From: Rheinheimera sp.
GTDB lineage: Bacteria > Pseudomonadota > Gammaproteobacteria > Enterobacterales > Alteromonadaceae
Assembly: GCA_003482455.1 (NCBI GenBank)
Contig: DMYW01000012.1
Span: forward strand, 12,413 to 76,412
DNA length: 64,000 nucleotides
Direction: 5' to 3'
The notes beneath the pieces are model-generated. The model saw only the letters and a list, made by a program, of their open reading frames with translations. It searched no databases and was not told where the DNA came from. This document shows positions 34,984 to 43,845 of the stretch, one piece after another (the first letter of the stretch is position 1; each line of letters starts with the position of its first letter). A program made the position numbers and the translations under genes.

Positions 34984-36324
34984 ATGACGCGAACGACACT
35001 ACCGACAAATACGCCACCAGCGTCACCTGAAAACACGCCACCGGCAACTGGCCTGCGCGACTATCTGCTGGTGACCGCTAATTACTGGAGCTTCACGCTC
35101 AGTGATGGTGCGCTGCGTATGCTGGTGCTGCTGTTTTTTTACCAGCAAGGCTATTCGCCATTGGCGCTTGCCAGTTTGTTTCTGTTGTATGAACTGTTTG
35201 GCGTCGTGACCAACTTGGTGGGCGGCTACTTAGGCGCGCGGCTTGGCCTGAATAAAACCATGCAGCTGGGCCTCGGGTTGCAGGTGCTGGCGCTTGGCAT
35301 GTTATTGGCGCCGCTGCCTTGGCTGACGGTGCCCTATGTGATGCTGTCGCAAGCCTTGTCGGGTATCGCCAAAGACCTGAATAAAATGAGCGCCAAAAGC
35401 GCGATCAAGCTGCTGCTGCCCGAGCAGGCGCAAGGCCGCTTGTATCGTTGGGTCGCGCTGTTGACCGGTTCGAAAAACGCCATGAAAGGCATCGGCTTCT
35501 TTTTGGGCGGAGTGTTATTGGCGGCGTTTGGTTTTCAAGGTGCAATTGCCGGCATGGCGGGCGCACTTGCGCTGGTGTGGCTTGGTAGTTTGTGGCTGCT
35601 GCCCAACGACTTAGGCCGCAAACGCTTCAAACCCAAGTTTACCGAGTTGTTTGCCAAAAGTGCGGCCATTAACTGGCTGTCGGCGGCGCGGTTGTTTTTG
35701 TTTGGTGCGCGTGACGTTTGGTTTGTGGTGGCGTTGCCGGTGACGCTGGCCAGCCAATTTGGCTGGTCGCAGCAAAGTATCGGTAGTTTTTTGGCGCTGT
35801 GGGTGATTGGTTATGGCGTAGTGCAAGCCTTGGCGCCAAGCATCACCGGCCACCGAGGTGCGGCAGGCGACACAGCCAGCGCAGCGCATGCTCAAGCGAA
35901 TACCCACCTCGACAGCCACGGCGCCTTTGGTTGGGCGCTGGCACTGTGCGGCATACCAGCGCTGTTGGCGCTGGGTTTGCAGCGAACGCCTGCGGATGTT
36001 GTGCTTGCTGGCATGGCCGCCCCCGAATTGCTGTTGCTGGGCGGCTTGTTGCTGTTTGGCGCTGTGTTTGCCATCAATTCATCGCTGCACAGCTATTTGA
36101 TTGTCAAATTCGCCGCGCGTGATGGCGTGTCACTCGACGTTGGTTTTTATTACATGGCCAATGCCTTGGGGCGGCTGGTTGGCACCTTACTTTCAGGCGC
36201 CGTGCTGCAAGCGGCGGGTTTTACGGCGGTGCTTTGGGTTAGTAGCGCCATGTTGCTGGTGGCGGTACTGGCGAGCTGGCGGCTAAGTCGGTTGCCGGTC
36301 GACAGTGAATCACTGAACGGATAA
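34984..36324 (+). CDS. arsJ: ArsJ organoarsenical efflux permease
   Basis: A 446-residue major-facilitator-type permease with 10-12 membrane helices. The start region NYWSFTLSDGALRMLVLLFFYQQG and the LSGIAKDLNKMSAKSAIK loop (about 120-140) are characteristic of ArsJ. It expels 1-arseno-3-phosphoglycerate made by the adjacent GAPDH, giving arsenate resistance without reduction. ATG 34984 is preferred over GTG 34924, as the extra 20 residues are polar and the ribosome site is no better there. The gene lies 86 bp after GAPDH and 7 bp before chrA. Confidence 0.92.
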   Translation: MTRTTLPTNTPPASPENTPPATGLRDYLLVTANYWSFTLSDGALRMLVLLFFYQQGYSPLALASLFLLYELFGVVTNLVGGYLGARLGLNKTMQLGLGLQVLALGMLLAPLPWLTVPYVMLSQALSGIAKDLNKMSAKSAIKLLLPEQAQGRLYRWVALLTGSKNAMKGIGFFLGGVLLAAFGFQGAIAGMAGALALVWLGSLWLLPNDLGRKRFKPKFTELFAKSAAINWLSAARLFLFGARDVWFVVALPVTLASQFGWSQQSIGSFLALWVIGYGVVQALAPSITGHRGAAGDTASAAHAQANTHLDSHGAFGWALALCGIPALLALGLQRTPADVVLAGMAAPELLLLGGLLLFGAVFAINSSLHSYLIVKFAARDGVSLDVGFYYMANALGRLVGTLLSGAVLQAAGFTAVLWVSSAMLLVAVLASWRLSRLPVDSESLNG

Positions 36325-36331
36325 AACGCGG

Positions 36332-37711
36332 ATGCCAGAGAATCACACATCACCAAGCCGTACCGTAATTGCAGCTGAAGCAGAGACAAATACGGCGACA
36401 GCAGCAAGTCTTTGGCAGATCTTATTAATTTTCTTGCGCTTAGGCTGCACCAGCTTTGGTGGGCCTGTGGCGCATCTGGCCTTTTTTCAAACCGAGTTTG
36501 TCGAAAAACGGCGCTGGTTAAGCGCCAGTGCGTACGCCGACTTAGTGGCCTTGTGTCAATTTTTACCAGGGCCTGCGTCAAGCCAAGTCGGCATGGCGCT
36601 AGGCTGGCAACAAGCGGGTTGGCGCGGCGCGCTGCTGGCGTTTGCCGGTTTCACCTTGCCATCGGCCTTGTTGCTAATGGCCGCGGCCATTGGCTTATTG
36701 CATGGCGCCGTGCTGAATGCCGGGGCGCAGTTGGGGCTGCTGCTGGTGACCATGGCGGTGGTGGCGCAGGCGCTTTGGAGTATGCAACGCAGTTTATGCA
36801 GGGGCTTACGTGAACGGGGGCTTGCCTTGGTGGTGGCTGGATGTTTGCTACTAACTGGCGGCGGGTTGTTGTGGCAGTTGTTGTTGATGCTGGGTGTGGC
36901 GCTGCTGGGTGGGTATTTGCTTGGAGTGCGGCGCAGTACGCTGACTGAGTCTGTGGCGCCAGCCAATCTCAAGGCGCGGTGCGTTGAAGCAGCAACCTCG
37001 GTCAATCGACAAGCGTTATCACGCGATAACAAAGCGCTGCGGCTGGCGATTTTCTGTTTGGGGTTACTCGGTGGTTTGTTGCTGCTGACGCCATGGCTGG
37101 CGCAGCAATCGCCTGAGAGTTTATTGCTGCAACTAACCGATAGGTTGTTGCGCGCTGGCAGCTTGGTGTTTGGCGGTGGCCATGTGGTGTTGCCGTGGCT
37201 GCATAGCGAATTTGTTGGCAGTGGCCTAGTCAGTGAACAGCTGCTTGCCAGCGGGTATGGCATGACCCAAGCCATGCCTGGGCCCTTGTTTAGTGTGTCG
37301 GCGCTGCTGGGTACCGCGAGCAGTTTAGCGGCAGGGGCTAGTCCGTGGCAGGCATTCGGCTACGGCATTTGGGCACTGCTGGTGATGTTTTTACCGGCCT
37401 GGTTGCTGGTGCTGGCCGCCATGCCGTATTGGCAACAGCTGCGCGCGCAACCGCGGCTACAAGCCATGCTGCAGGCAGTGAATGCGGCGGTGGTGGGGTT
37501 GTTGCTGGTGGCTTGGTTGCAGCTGTGGCCAAGCCTGCTGGCATCGCCGCTGCTGGCAAACGGCTCTGTCACGTTACTGGGCTCTGTCGCGTCGCTGGGC
37601 GCTGCTGTGTTCGCTTTGGTCAGTCTTACTTGGCTGTTGCAACAACGCTGGTTGCCGGTGTGGGGCTTGGTGGCTCTTGCCGCGGCGGTGGGGCAGTGGC
37701 TGGGGAGTTAA
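36332..37711 (+). CDS. chrA: Chromate efflux transporter ChrA
   Basis: A 459-residue long-chain ChrA protein with two homologous halves. The first has CTSFGGPVAHLAFF and QFLPGPASSQVGMALG (about 37-93); the second has LVFGGGHVVLPWLHSEFV and QAMPGPLFSVSALLG (about 283-330). About 12 helices are expected. It exports chromate in other bacteria. It lies seven bases after arsJ with no terminator between, so it appears co-transcribed with the arsenic genes. Its ribosome site is weak. Chromate as real substrate here is an inference from family. Confidence 0.92.
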   Translation: MPENHTSPSRTVIAAEAETNTATAASLWQILLIFLRLGCTSFGGPVAHLAFFQTEFVEKRRWLSASAYADLVALCQFLPGPASSQVGMALGWQQAGWRGALLAFAGFTLPSALLLMAAAIGLLHGAVLNAGAQLGLLLVTMAVVAQALWSMQRSLCRGLRERGLALVVAGCLLLTGGGLLWQLLLMLGVALLGGYLLGVRRSTLTESVAPANLKARCVEAATSVNRQALSRDNKALRLAIFCLGLLGGLLLLTPWLAQQSPESLLLQLTDRLLRAGSLVFGGGHVVLPWLHSEFVGSGLVSEQLLASGYGMTQAMPGPLFSVSALLGTASSLAAGASPWQAFGYGIWALLVMFLPAWLLVLAAMPYWQQLRAQPRLQAMLQAVNAAVVGLLLVAWLQLWPSLLASPLLANGSVTLLGSVASLGAAVFALVSLTWLLQQRWLPVWGLVALAAAVGQWLGS

Positions 37712-37793
37712 ACCTGCCGCAGAGATGCTGCAGTGGACTATGAGACACCATCAGCCGTTGCGATTTGGCACCATCAGCTACCATGCTATTTGG

Positions 37794-37828
37794 CAACAGC
37801 CAACAGCCAACAGCCAACAGCCAACAGC
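37794..37828. repeat. Heptamer tandem repeat, five copies of caacagc
   Basis: Five perfect head-to-tail copies of the 7-bp unit caacagc, ending 20 bp before the TfoX-like start codon and only 12 bp before its AGGA ribosome site. The position allows slip-strand changes in the 5-prime leader or promoter spacing. Confidence 0.85.
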
Positions 37829-37848
37829 CAATACACAGGATGTAGCGA

Positions 37849-38109
37849 ATGCAACTCGCAGAATTACGCAGTTTAGGCCCTAAATCGCAGCAGATGCTGC
37901 ACGATGCCGGTATTTTTAGTTATCAGCAGCTGCACGAGCTTGGCGCGGTCAATGCGTACCGGCAGGTCAAAGCTGTGTGCCCTAAGGCTAGTTTGAATTT
38001 GTTGTGGGCGCTGGAATCGGCGCTGACCGGTATTCCTTGGCAAGAGGTTGCGCGTTGGCAACGCGAGCGGTTATTGGCGGAGCTTGCTGCGGCGGGCCAT
38101 AAAGCTTGA
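37849..38109 (+). CDS. TfoX C-terminal-domain protein
   Basis: An 86-residue protein matching only the C-terminal, helix-hairpin-helix-like domain of TfoX/Sxy (LRSLGPKSQQMLHDAGIFSYQQLHELGAVNAY, then LNLLWALESALTGIPWQEV). Stand-alone versions are common. TfoX/Sxy controls competence genes with CRP, but whether the isolated domain does so is unknown. AGGAT precedes ATG 37849. It follows chrA by 138 bp and a tandem heptamer repeat. Confidence 0.88.
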   Translation: MQLAELRSLGPKSQQMLHDAGIFSYQQLHELGAVNAYRQVKAVCPKASLNLLWALESALTGIPWQEVARWQRERLLAELAAAGHKA

Positions 38110-38172
38110 TTGTCCGCAGCGCTCAGCGGTTTGTAAGTCAGCCATGCAAGCCAGCACTGGAGAGCACAGAAC

Positions 38173-38835
38173 TCAGCCGCGCTGCGGTTCGCGGCACCAA
38201 CGAAACTCCATTTGCCGTGCTGTGGCTGCGGCCAGTGCGTCGTTGGTAAAGTGCGCCACCAATTCCAAACTCAAATCAATGCCCGCCGAAATGCCGCCGG
38301 AGCTCCACAGCTGCAAGGTGTTGACCGCAGCTGTGGGTGGCTGTGGCCAACTGGCATGCAGATACCGCACTTCGCTTTGCACAGTCAGCGCCGGGAACAA
38401 CTGCGCTAACTCGGCTTGATCTTCCCAGTGCGTGGTCACCGGCACGGCCAACTGCGGCAAGGCATGCGCCAGCAAAAACACGCCAGTGCAAACACACGCG
38501 ATCTGACCTTGTGTCGCCGCGTGCTGTTGAATAAACGCCCGCAGCGCTGGGTCTTGCATTGCATCCAGATGATACCCGCCTGGCAGCAGCAACAAATCCA
38601 GTGCTGGGCAATTATCAAGGCCTACGGCGGCGGTCATCGGAAAACCGGCGCGCGCGGCGACCACGCCCGGCTGATTGGCCAGCAAAAACACCTCAAAGGG
38701 GGCGGGCACTTGCTCGCTGCCATGCACACTTTTGGCCAGGCGATTGGCCACACGATTGGCGGTAGTAAAAACCTCAAACGGGCCGGCCACGTCCAGAACT
38801 TCCACCTCGGGGTACAGATAAATACCAATGCGCAT
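38173..38835 (-). CDS. DJ-1/PfpI family protein
   Basis: A 220-residue class-I amidotransferase-like protein of the DJ-1/PfpI superfamily. Visible signs are the opening MRIGIYLYPEVEVLDVAGPFEVF, a LLLLPGGYH turn (about 82-90), nucleophile Cys in ACVCTGVFLLA (about 113) and an ISAGIDLSLELV stretch. Relatives include isonitrile hydratases and AraC-fused regulators. Enzymatic role unknown. ATG 38835 is preferred over 38853 since GGAG lies six bases upstream. Confidence 0.85.
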   Translation of the reverse strand: MRIGIYLYPEVEVLDVAGPFEVFTTANRVANRLAKSVHGSEQVPAPFEVFLLANQPGVVAARAGFPMTAAVGLDNCPALDLLLLPGGYHLDAMQDPALRAFIQQHAATQGQIACVCTGVFLLAHALPQLAVPVTTHWEDQAELAQLFPALTVQSEVRYLHASWPQPPTAAVNTLQLWSSGGISAGIDLSLELVAHFTNDALAAATARQMEFRWCREPQRG

Positions 38836-38989
38836 TGCAGCTCCATTCGTCAATTAGCGGTAACCACAGGCTGCCTGAGCGAGCCGCCGCTCGCAAGCGA
38901 CGGTTTGGAAACAGCATGTCTAAAAATGCAGCGATAAAAACTTTGTGTTTATTTTCTGTCCAGCCTTGACGCCTTTAAAAATTGGAGGT

Positions 38990-39001
38990 AAAACGATTAA
39001 G
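38990..39001. promoter_or_regulatory. LacI-like operator candidate, copy 1
   Basis: aaaacgattaag, whose reverse complement cttaatcgtttt shares its core with sites at 39090-39102 and 62584-62597. It overlaps the predicted -10 element. Confidence 0.4.
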
Positions 39002-39089
39002 TTAAGAAGGTTGAAAAATTATAACCCGTCGAAAAAAGCAACAGCGAACGCTCCGTAATAGCACTTGCTGTTTTTTTTGGAGACATAAC

Positions 39090-39102
39090 TTAAACGATTA
39101 AG
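39090..39102. promoter_or_regulatory. LacI-like operator candidate, copy 2
   Basis: ttaaacgattaag, a near-palindrome around CG, 100 bp after copy 1. The spacing would allow cooperative binding by a tetrameric or looping regulator. Confidence 0.4.
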
Positions 39103-39214
39103 GCGAGCAAAACCCCGGCACATGAAAAGTCTGGACTAAGCTCTGCTAGTCGGTTTGCGAAACGCCTTCTACCAGCAACACCGTAAACACAACAAGTCGA
39201 CAAGGGATATCCAG

Positions 39215-42121
39215 ATGAGCACAAAACTCTTCAAACCAGCCTTGATCTCAATTGCCGTTTCGACCGCAATTTGGGCGGTACCGGGGACCGCACAAGAGAA
39301 AAAAGCTGAAAAAGCAGCTGACGTCGAAGTCATTCAAGTCAGTGGTATTCGTGGCTCGCTCATTCGAGCGCAAGCTGAAAAGATGGAAAACACCTCGATC
39401 GTCGAAGCCATTTCGGCCGAGGACATCGGTAAATTGCCAGATTCATCGATTGCCGAATCGCTGTCACGCCTGCCAGGTTTGGCCGGTGAACGCGTTGGCG
39501 GTCGCACCTCAGGTATTTCGGTGCGGGGCTTTAAAGAAGACTTCACCGGTACTTCATTAAACGGTCGTGAGCTGATTGGTATCGGCGACAACCGCGGCGT
39601 CGAATACGACTTGTATCCGTCAGAAATCATGACAGGCGCCACCATTTACAAAACCACCGATGCAACTTTGTTAGTGCAAGGCATCGGCGGTACCGTAGAC
39701 CTGCGCACCGCGCGCCCACTGCAAGCCAAAGAAACTTTGACTTTAAACGGCGTGTACGAAGTCAACCAACGTGACTCGGACAACCCAGAATACGACAACA
39801 AGGGCAAACGCTTCTCGGTGTCGTTTGTTGAGCATTTTGCCAATGACAAACTGGGTTTAGCGGTTGCCGCGGCTACCACAGATTCTCCGAACAACCAACG
39901 CAAATACGGCGTTTGGGGTTATAGCAAAAACGATGCGGGCCAATATTTACCAACAGGTTTAGATACCCAATCGATCAGCACTAAGTTAGAACGCGACACT
40001 GTGTCGGCCGTTCTGCAATTTCAGCCGAATGAAAAATTCGACATGGTAGTGGACGTGCTGGACATCAACTACTCCGATTCAGGCGTGTTACGCGGTTTTA
40101 TCGAGCCGTTCTCGTCGGCCAATGTGACCGGTTCTGGCATGAACTCGACCGGCACTCAAATCGAAGCCAACCCAGTACTGCGGACTGATCCACTGCAAAA
40201 AGACGGTGATTTAACGGCACTTGGTTTGAATGTGAAATACCAACTGAATGACAAATGGGAAGCGGTCGTCGATATCGCTCGCAGCGAATCAAGCAAACAC
40301 GACCTGCGCGGCGAGTCTTATGCAGGTTTGGCGCGTTCAGGTGCGTTGAATTCATCCCAGTTTGGGACACGTCAGTTTGTGATGAGCCCAGACGGCATCA
40401 TGTTCACTGGCTCAACCGGCCTGTCGGCGTTTTCCAACCCAGCGACCTTGCAACTGACCGGCCCACAAGTGTGGGGTGGTGGTATGGCCAACATCGCGAG
40501 CCAATTCCAAACCGACGTGTTGCAAGCCAATGGTAAAAAATACACGTTCTTAAATGCGCAAGACGGCTTCTTAAACTATGCCGACTTTAGCGAAGAATTA
40601 AACACTTACCGCGCTGAGTTTACTGGTGAAGTCGAACTAGGCCCAATCCACAAATTAACCGTGGGTGCTAACTACAGCGACCGCTTCAAAGACAAACAAA
40701 ACAAAGGCTTTTTTGCCACCGCCAAAACCTATCCATCATCAGGCCCAATTCCAACGGCATACCTGTATGACGGTTTAGCCGACTTAACCTGGGCTGGCCT
40801 TGGTTATGTTGTGGCCTATGATGGTTTTGCACCGTACCGCGATGGTTTCTACACCTTAAACGATGCCGGTTTGTTAGAGCCAGATCGTCTGGGTGATACT
40901 TACGACGTTAGCGAAAAAGTCACCACGCTGTATACCAAAGGCGACTTTGAAACCGAGATCGCCGGCAAACCAGTGACTGGTAACGTCGGTGTGCAATACG
41001 TCAAATCAAAACAAGGCTCGCTGGGTTACCGTGGGATCGTTGGTTCAAACTTTGCCGTGTGTGACACCAACAATGACAAACAAGTGGACGCAAGCTGTGT
41101 GCGCGACGTTGAAACCTCGTACAACCACGTATTGCCAAGCTTAAACATCAGTATGGAAGTGGCCGACAGCCAGTTTGTGCGTTTTGCTGCGAACAAAACT
41201 ATCAGCCGCGCTCGTATCGACCAGATGAAAGCGTCTGGCTTTGTGAAGTTTGACCAAAACATCGACTTGATTGCCATTCCTGATAGCGAAGCTGCGGTGA
41301 AACAATACGGTTCACCTTGGTCCAAATTCGAAGGGAATCCAATGCTTAAACCATTGGAATCAAACAACTTCGACTTAAGTTATGAACGCTATTTTGAAGA
41401 AGAAGGCTATGTGTCGCTGGCGGTGTTCTACAAAGACTTAGTCAACTGGACGCGCGACGGCAAAAAGCTGATCAACTTCACTAACGATGAAACTAACAGC
41501 GGTGCCAACTATTTTATCCCTGGCTTCCATGACCGCATCGTCGACCAATCAGGCACTTATGGCCCAGCGCAAATCTTTTATGCCGCCGGTAGTAAAGTGA
41601 CGCCACCAAAATTCGGCTGGTACTCGTTCTTCGAAGACGGCTTAACAGGTTCAGTCAAAGGTGCTGAGTTAACCGCCAACGTGCCACTGAACAAGGTTGC
41701 TGATGTATTAGATGGCTTTGGTGTCGCAGGTTCTGCCACAGTGCTTGATGCCACCTTGGAAGATGGCTCACGCATCCCAGGTCAATCTGACAACACCTAC
41801 TCGCTGACCGCCTACTACGAAAAAGCAGGCTTTGAATTCCGCGTCGCCGGTACCCGTCGCTCGGACTTCTTGACCTACCAACGTGGTGGTTCGAATAAGA
41901 TCGAAACGGCCAGCCGTAACGCGGTCACGCTCGTCGATGCGCAAATTAGCTACGACTTTGCGGACAGTAACTACAGCTCATTAAAAGGCTTACGTGTGTC
42001 GCTGCAAGGCACCAACCTGACCGATGTGGACGAAGAAACCGTGGATAGCAACGGCATCGTCTCGACGCGTCGTCAGTTTGGCCCGACTTACATGCTGAAC
42101 TTCAACTACGCCTTCTATTGA
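39215..42121 (+). CDS. TonB-dependent outer-membrane receptor (TIGR01782-like)
   Basis: A 968-residue outer-membrane receptor. Signal peptide to about residue 26, TonB-box-like EVIQVSGIRGSL (about 38-49), plug domain (about 55-170: AISAEDIGKLPDSSIAESLSRLPGL, VRGF, GIGGTVDLRTARPL), then a 22-strand-type barrel ending in Tyr-Ala-Phe-Tyr. It fits the Xanthomonas/Caulobacter receptor family used for plant and algal carbohydrates. With GH97 and the halogenase-like gene downstream it probably imports alpha-glucans or malto-oligosaccharides, energised by TonB. ATG 39215 is preferred, with AGGGAT upstream. A terminator follows. Confidence 0.93.
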   Translation: MSTKLFKPALISIAVSTAIWAVPGTAQEKKAEKAADVEVIQVSGIRGSLIRAQAEKMENTSIVEAISAEDIGKLPDSSIAESLSRLPGLAGERVGGRTSGISVRGFKEDFTGTSLNGRELIGIGDNRGVEYDLYPSEIMTGATIYKTTDATLLVQGIGGTVDLRTARPLQAKETLTLNGVYEVNQRDSDNPEYDNKGKRFSVSFVEHFANDKLGLAVAAATTDSPNNQRKYGVWGYSKNDAGQYLPTGLDTQSISTKLERDTVSAVLQFQPNEKFDMVVDVLDINYSDSGVLRGFIEPFSSANVTGSGMNSTGTQIEANPVLRTDPLQKDGDLTALGLNVKYQLNDKWEAVVDIARSESSKHDLRGESYAGLARSGALNSSQFGTRQFVMSPDGIMFTGSTGLSAFSNPATLQLTGPQVWGGGMANIASQFQTDVLQANGKKYTFLNAQDGFLNYADFSEELNTYRAEFTGEVELGPIHKLTVGANYSDRFKDKQNKGFFATAKTYPSSGPIPTAYLYDGLADLTWAGLGYVVAYDGFAPYRDGFYTLNDAGLLEPDRLGDTYDVSEKVTTLYTKGDFETEIAGKPVTGNVGVQYVKSKQGSLGYRGIVGSNFAVCDTNNDKQVDASCVRDVETSYNHVLPSLNISMEVADSQFVRFAANKTISRARIDQMKASGFVKFDQNIDLIAIPDSEAAVKQYGSPWSKFEGNPMLKPLESNNFDLSYERYFEEEGYVSLAVFYKDLVNWTRDGKKLINFTNDETNSGANYFIPGFHDRIVDQSGTYGPAQIFYAAGSKVTPPKFGWYSFFEDGLTGSVKGAELTANVPLNKVADVLDGFGVAGSATVLDATLEDGSRIPGQSDNTYSLTAYYEKAGFEFRVAGTRRSDFLTYQRGGSNKIETASRNAVTLVDAQISYDFADSNYSSLKGLRVSLQGTNLTDVDEETVDSNGIVSTRRQFGPTYMLNFNYAFY

Positions 42122-42125
42122 TAAC

Positions 42126-42181
42126 GACCCCGGTGCAAAGACCCCAGTGGTGCTGGTATTCACTGCCGGGGTCTTTTTTTT
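42126..42181 (+). terminator. Rho-independent terminator after TonB receptor gene
   Basis: gaccccgg (42126-42133) can pair with ccggggtc (42166-42173), with an alternative inner stem (agacccc, 42139-42145), followed by a run of eight T. It may be partial, allowing some read-through into the next two genes. Confidence 0.8.
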
Positions 42182-42316
42182 GCCCGCAATTTGTTGTGAG
42201 TGGCGCTTAGTGTTTGATGTTGGTCAGGTTTTCAGTCGCTTTTTGTCGCAATGGCTGGGCGTGTCGCGGAACTCAAGGTACAGTCAATTGCAACAAAGCC
42301 CGGATGGAGTGATGCA

Positions 42317-43813
42317 ATGAACAACAGCATAAAAAAAGTCGTGATCGTCGGTGGCGGCACGGCCGGTTGGATGGCGGCGGCCTTATTGAAAAAGGTCTTG
42401 CTGAACACGGTCGACATCGAGCTGGTCGAATCCGAAGAGATCGGCATTGTTGGCGTCGGTGAAGCCACCATACCGCCGATCCAAATCTTCAACCAATACA
42501 TGGGCTTTGATGAACGTGAGTTTTTAAAAGAGACCAACGCCACCATCAAGTTAGCCATCAAATTTGAAAACTGGCGGGTGCAAGGTGAAAGTTATTATCA
42601 CACCTTTGGCGCGCCCGGCACGCAGCTGGGCTTTACCTCGTTCCAGCATCATTGGCTGAAAGCCAAGCAGCTTGGTCTGGCGCAGTCGGTCTGGGATTTT
42701 GATTTAAATTACCTGTGCTGCCAGCAAGAAAAATTCAACATTATCAAAACGCCGAATCCGCTGTATGAAGTGCCATACGCCTATCATTTTGACGCCACCT
42801 TGTACGGCCGTTATTTGCGCAAACTGGCGGAAAAAGCCGGTGTGGTGCGCAGCGAAGGCATGATTTCACATGTGCAAGTCAATGAAATCACTGGCGATGT
42901 GCAATCGCTGCTGCTGCGCGATGGTCGGCAAATTCACGGCGATTTGTTTGTCGATTGTTCAGGCATTCGCGGCTTGTTGATCAAACAAGCGCTGCAAGTG
43001 CCGTACGAAAATTGGAGCCATTATTTACCGGCTAATTCGGCGCTGGCGGTGCCGAGCGAGCGTCACGCCGACACCAAACCTTATACGCGCAGTATCGCGC
43101 ATCACGCAGGCTGGCAATGGCGCATTCCGCTGACCCATCGCAACGGCAACGGCATGGTCTACAACTCGGACTTTTTATCTGATGATGAAGCCGCCTCAAT
43201 TTTGCTGGGTAACCTCGACAGCAAAGCCTTGGCCGAGCCGCGCAAAATCAGCTTTACCACGGGCCGCACCACGCAGCAGTGGCACAAAAACGTGGTGGCG
43301 GTGGGCTTGTCCAGTGGCTTTTTAGAGCCACTCGAATCGACCAGTATTCATTTGATCCAGTCAGCGATTGTGCGGCTTTTGAAGGTGTTCCCGCACCATG
43401 GCATCGATGCCAGCTTGCAGCAGTATTACAACCAAGATTCCAAAGCCGAATTTGAAACGATTCGCGATTTCATCATCTTGCATTACCACGTCAACGAGCG
43501 CCGCGGCGAAAAGTTCTGGGATCAGATGCGCCACATGGCGGTGCCGGAGCGGTTGGCGCAAAAAATTCAGTTGTTCAAACAAACGGGCCATGTGTTTAAC
43601 GACGCCAACGACATCTTCCGCGATGCGTCTTGGCTGCAAGTGATGCTTGGCCAAGGCGTGATGCCGCTGGATTTCCACCCCAGCGTCAACGCCATTCCTG
43701 ACGCTGCTTTGCTCAGCAGCTTAGAGCAAATTCGCCAAGCCAAATGGCAACCATTAACGCAAATGACGGGGCACGATGACTTTTTGCGCCGTTACACCAG
43801 TAGCTTAACCTGA
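42317..43813 (+). CDS. Tryptophan-halogenase-like flavoprotein
   Basis: A 498-residue flavin-dependent halogenase-family protein: FAD motif VVIVGGGTAGWMAAALLKK (about 9-27), VGVGEATIPP (about 47-56), the equivalent of the catalytic lysine in NATIKLAIKFENW (about 73-85), and the WxWxIP signature WQWRIPL (about 265). All motifs for FADH2-dependent halogenation seem present. Relatives next to TonB receptors and glycosidases in Xanthomonads and Caulobacter have no proven substrate. The gene sits between the receptor and GH97 genes. GGAGTG precedes ATG 42317. Confidence 0.9.
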   Translation: MNNSIKKVVIVGGGTAGWMAAALLKKVLLNTVDIELVESEEIGIVGVGEATIPPIQIFNQYMGFDEREFLKETNATIKLAIKFENWRVQGESYYHTFGAPGTQLGFTSFQHHWLKAKQLGLAQSVWDFDLNYLCCQQEKFNIIKTPNPLYEVPYAYHFDATLYGRYLRKLAEKAGVVRSEGMISHVQVNEITGDVQSLLLRDGRQIHGDLFVDCSGIRGLLIKQALQVPYENWSHYLPANSALAVPSERHADTKPYTRSIAHHAGWQWRIPLTHRNGNGMVYNSDFLSDDEAASILLGNLDSKALAEPRKISFTTGRTTQQWHKNVVAVGLSSGFLEPLESTSIHLIQSAIVRLLKVFPHHGIDASLQQYYNQDSKAEFETIRDFIILHYHVNERRGEKFWDQMRHMAVPERLAQKIQLFKQTGHVFNDANDIFRDASWLQVMLGQGVMPLDFHPSVNAIPDAALLSSLEQIRQAKWQPLTQMTGHDDFLRRYTSSLT

Positions 43814-43845
43814 CGCCGAAAGCGGCGTTGGATGTTGGAGTTTGT

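Larger units (their letters stand above)
38836..39214. promoter_or_regulatory. Regulatory region of the glucan-use locus
   Basis: A 379-bp gene-free region before the TonB receptor gene. It holds a sigma70-like promoter (TTGACG 38966-38971, 17-bp spacer, TAAAAC 38989-38994) that overlaps a motif aaaacgattaag at 38990-39001. The motif recurs as ttaaacgattaag at 39090-39102. A leader of about 200 bp follows with no ORF seen. Confidence 0.55.

Noticed and set aside
36556..37275. 239-residue minus-strand ORF opposite chrA
   Set aside because: Ser/Pro/Asn-rich shadow of hydrophobic membrane coding sequence.
37794..37828. CRISPR-like repeat
   Set aside because: Units are 7 bp, contiguous and without spacers. 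No cas gene lies in the window.
38416..38937. 173-residue plus-strand ORF opposite the DJ-1/PfpI gene
   Set aside because: Antisense with low-complexity His/Gly/Gln content and no ribosome site.
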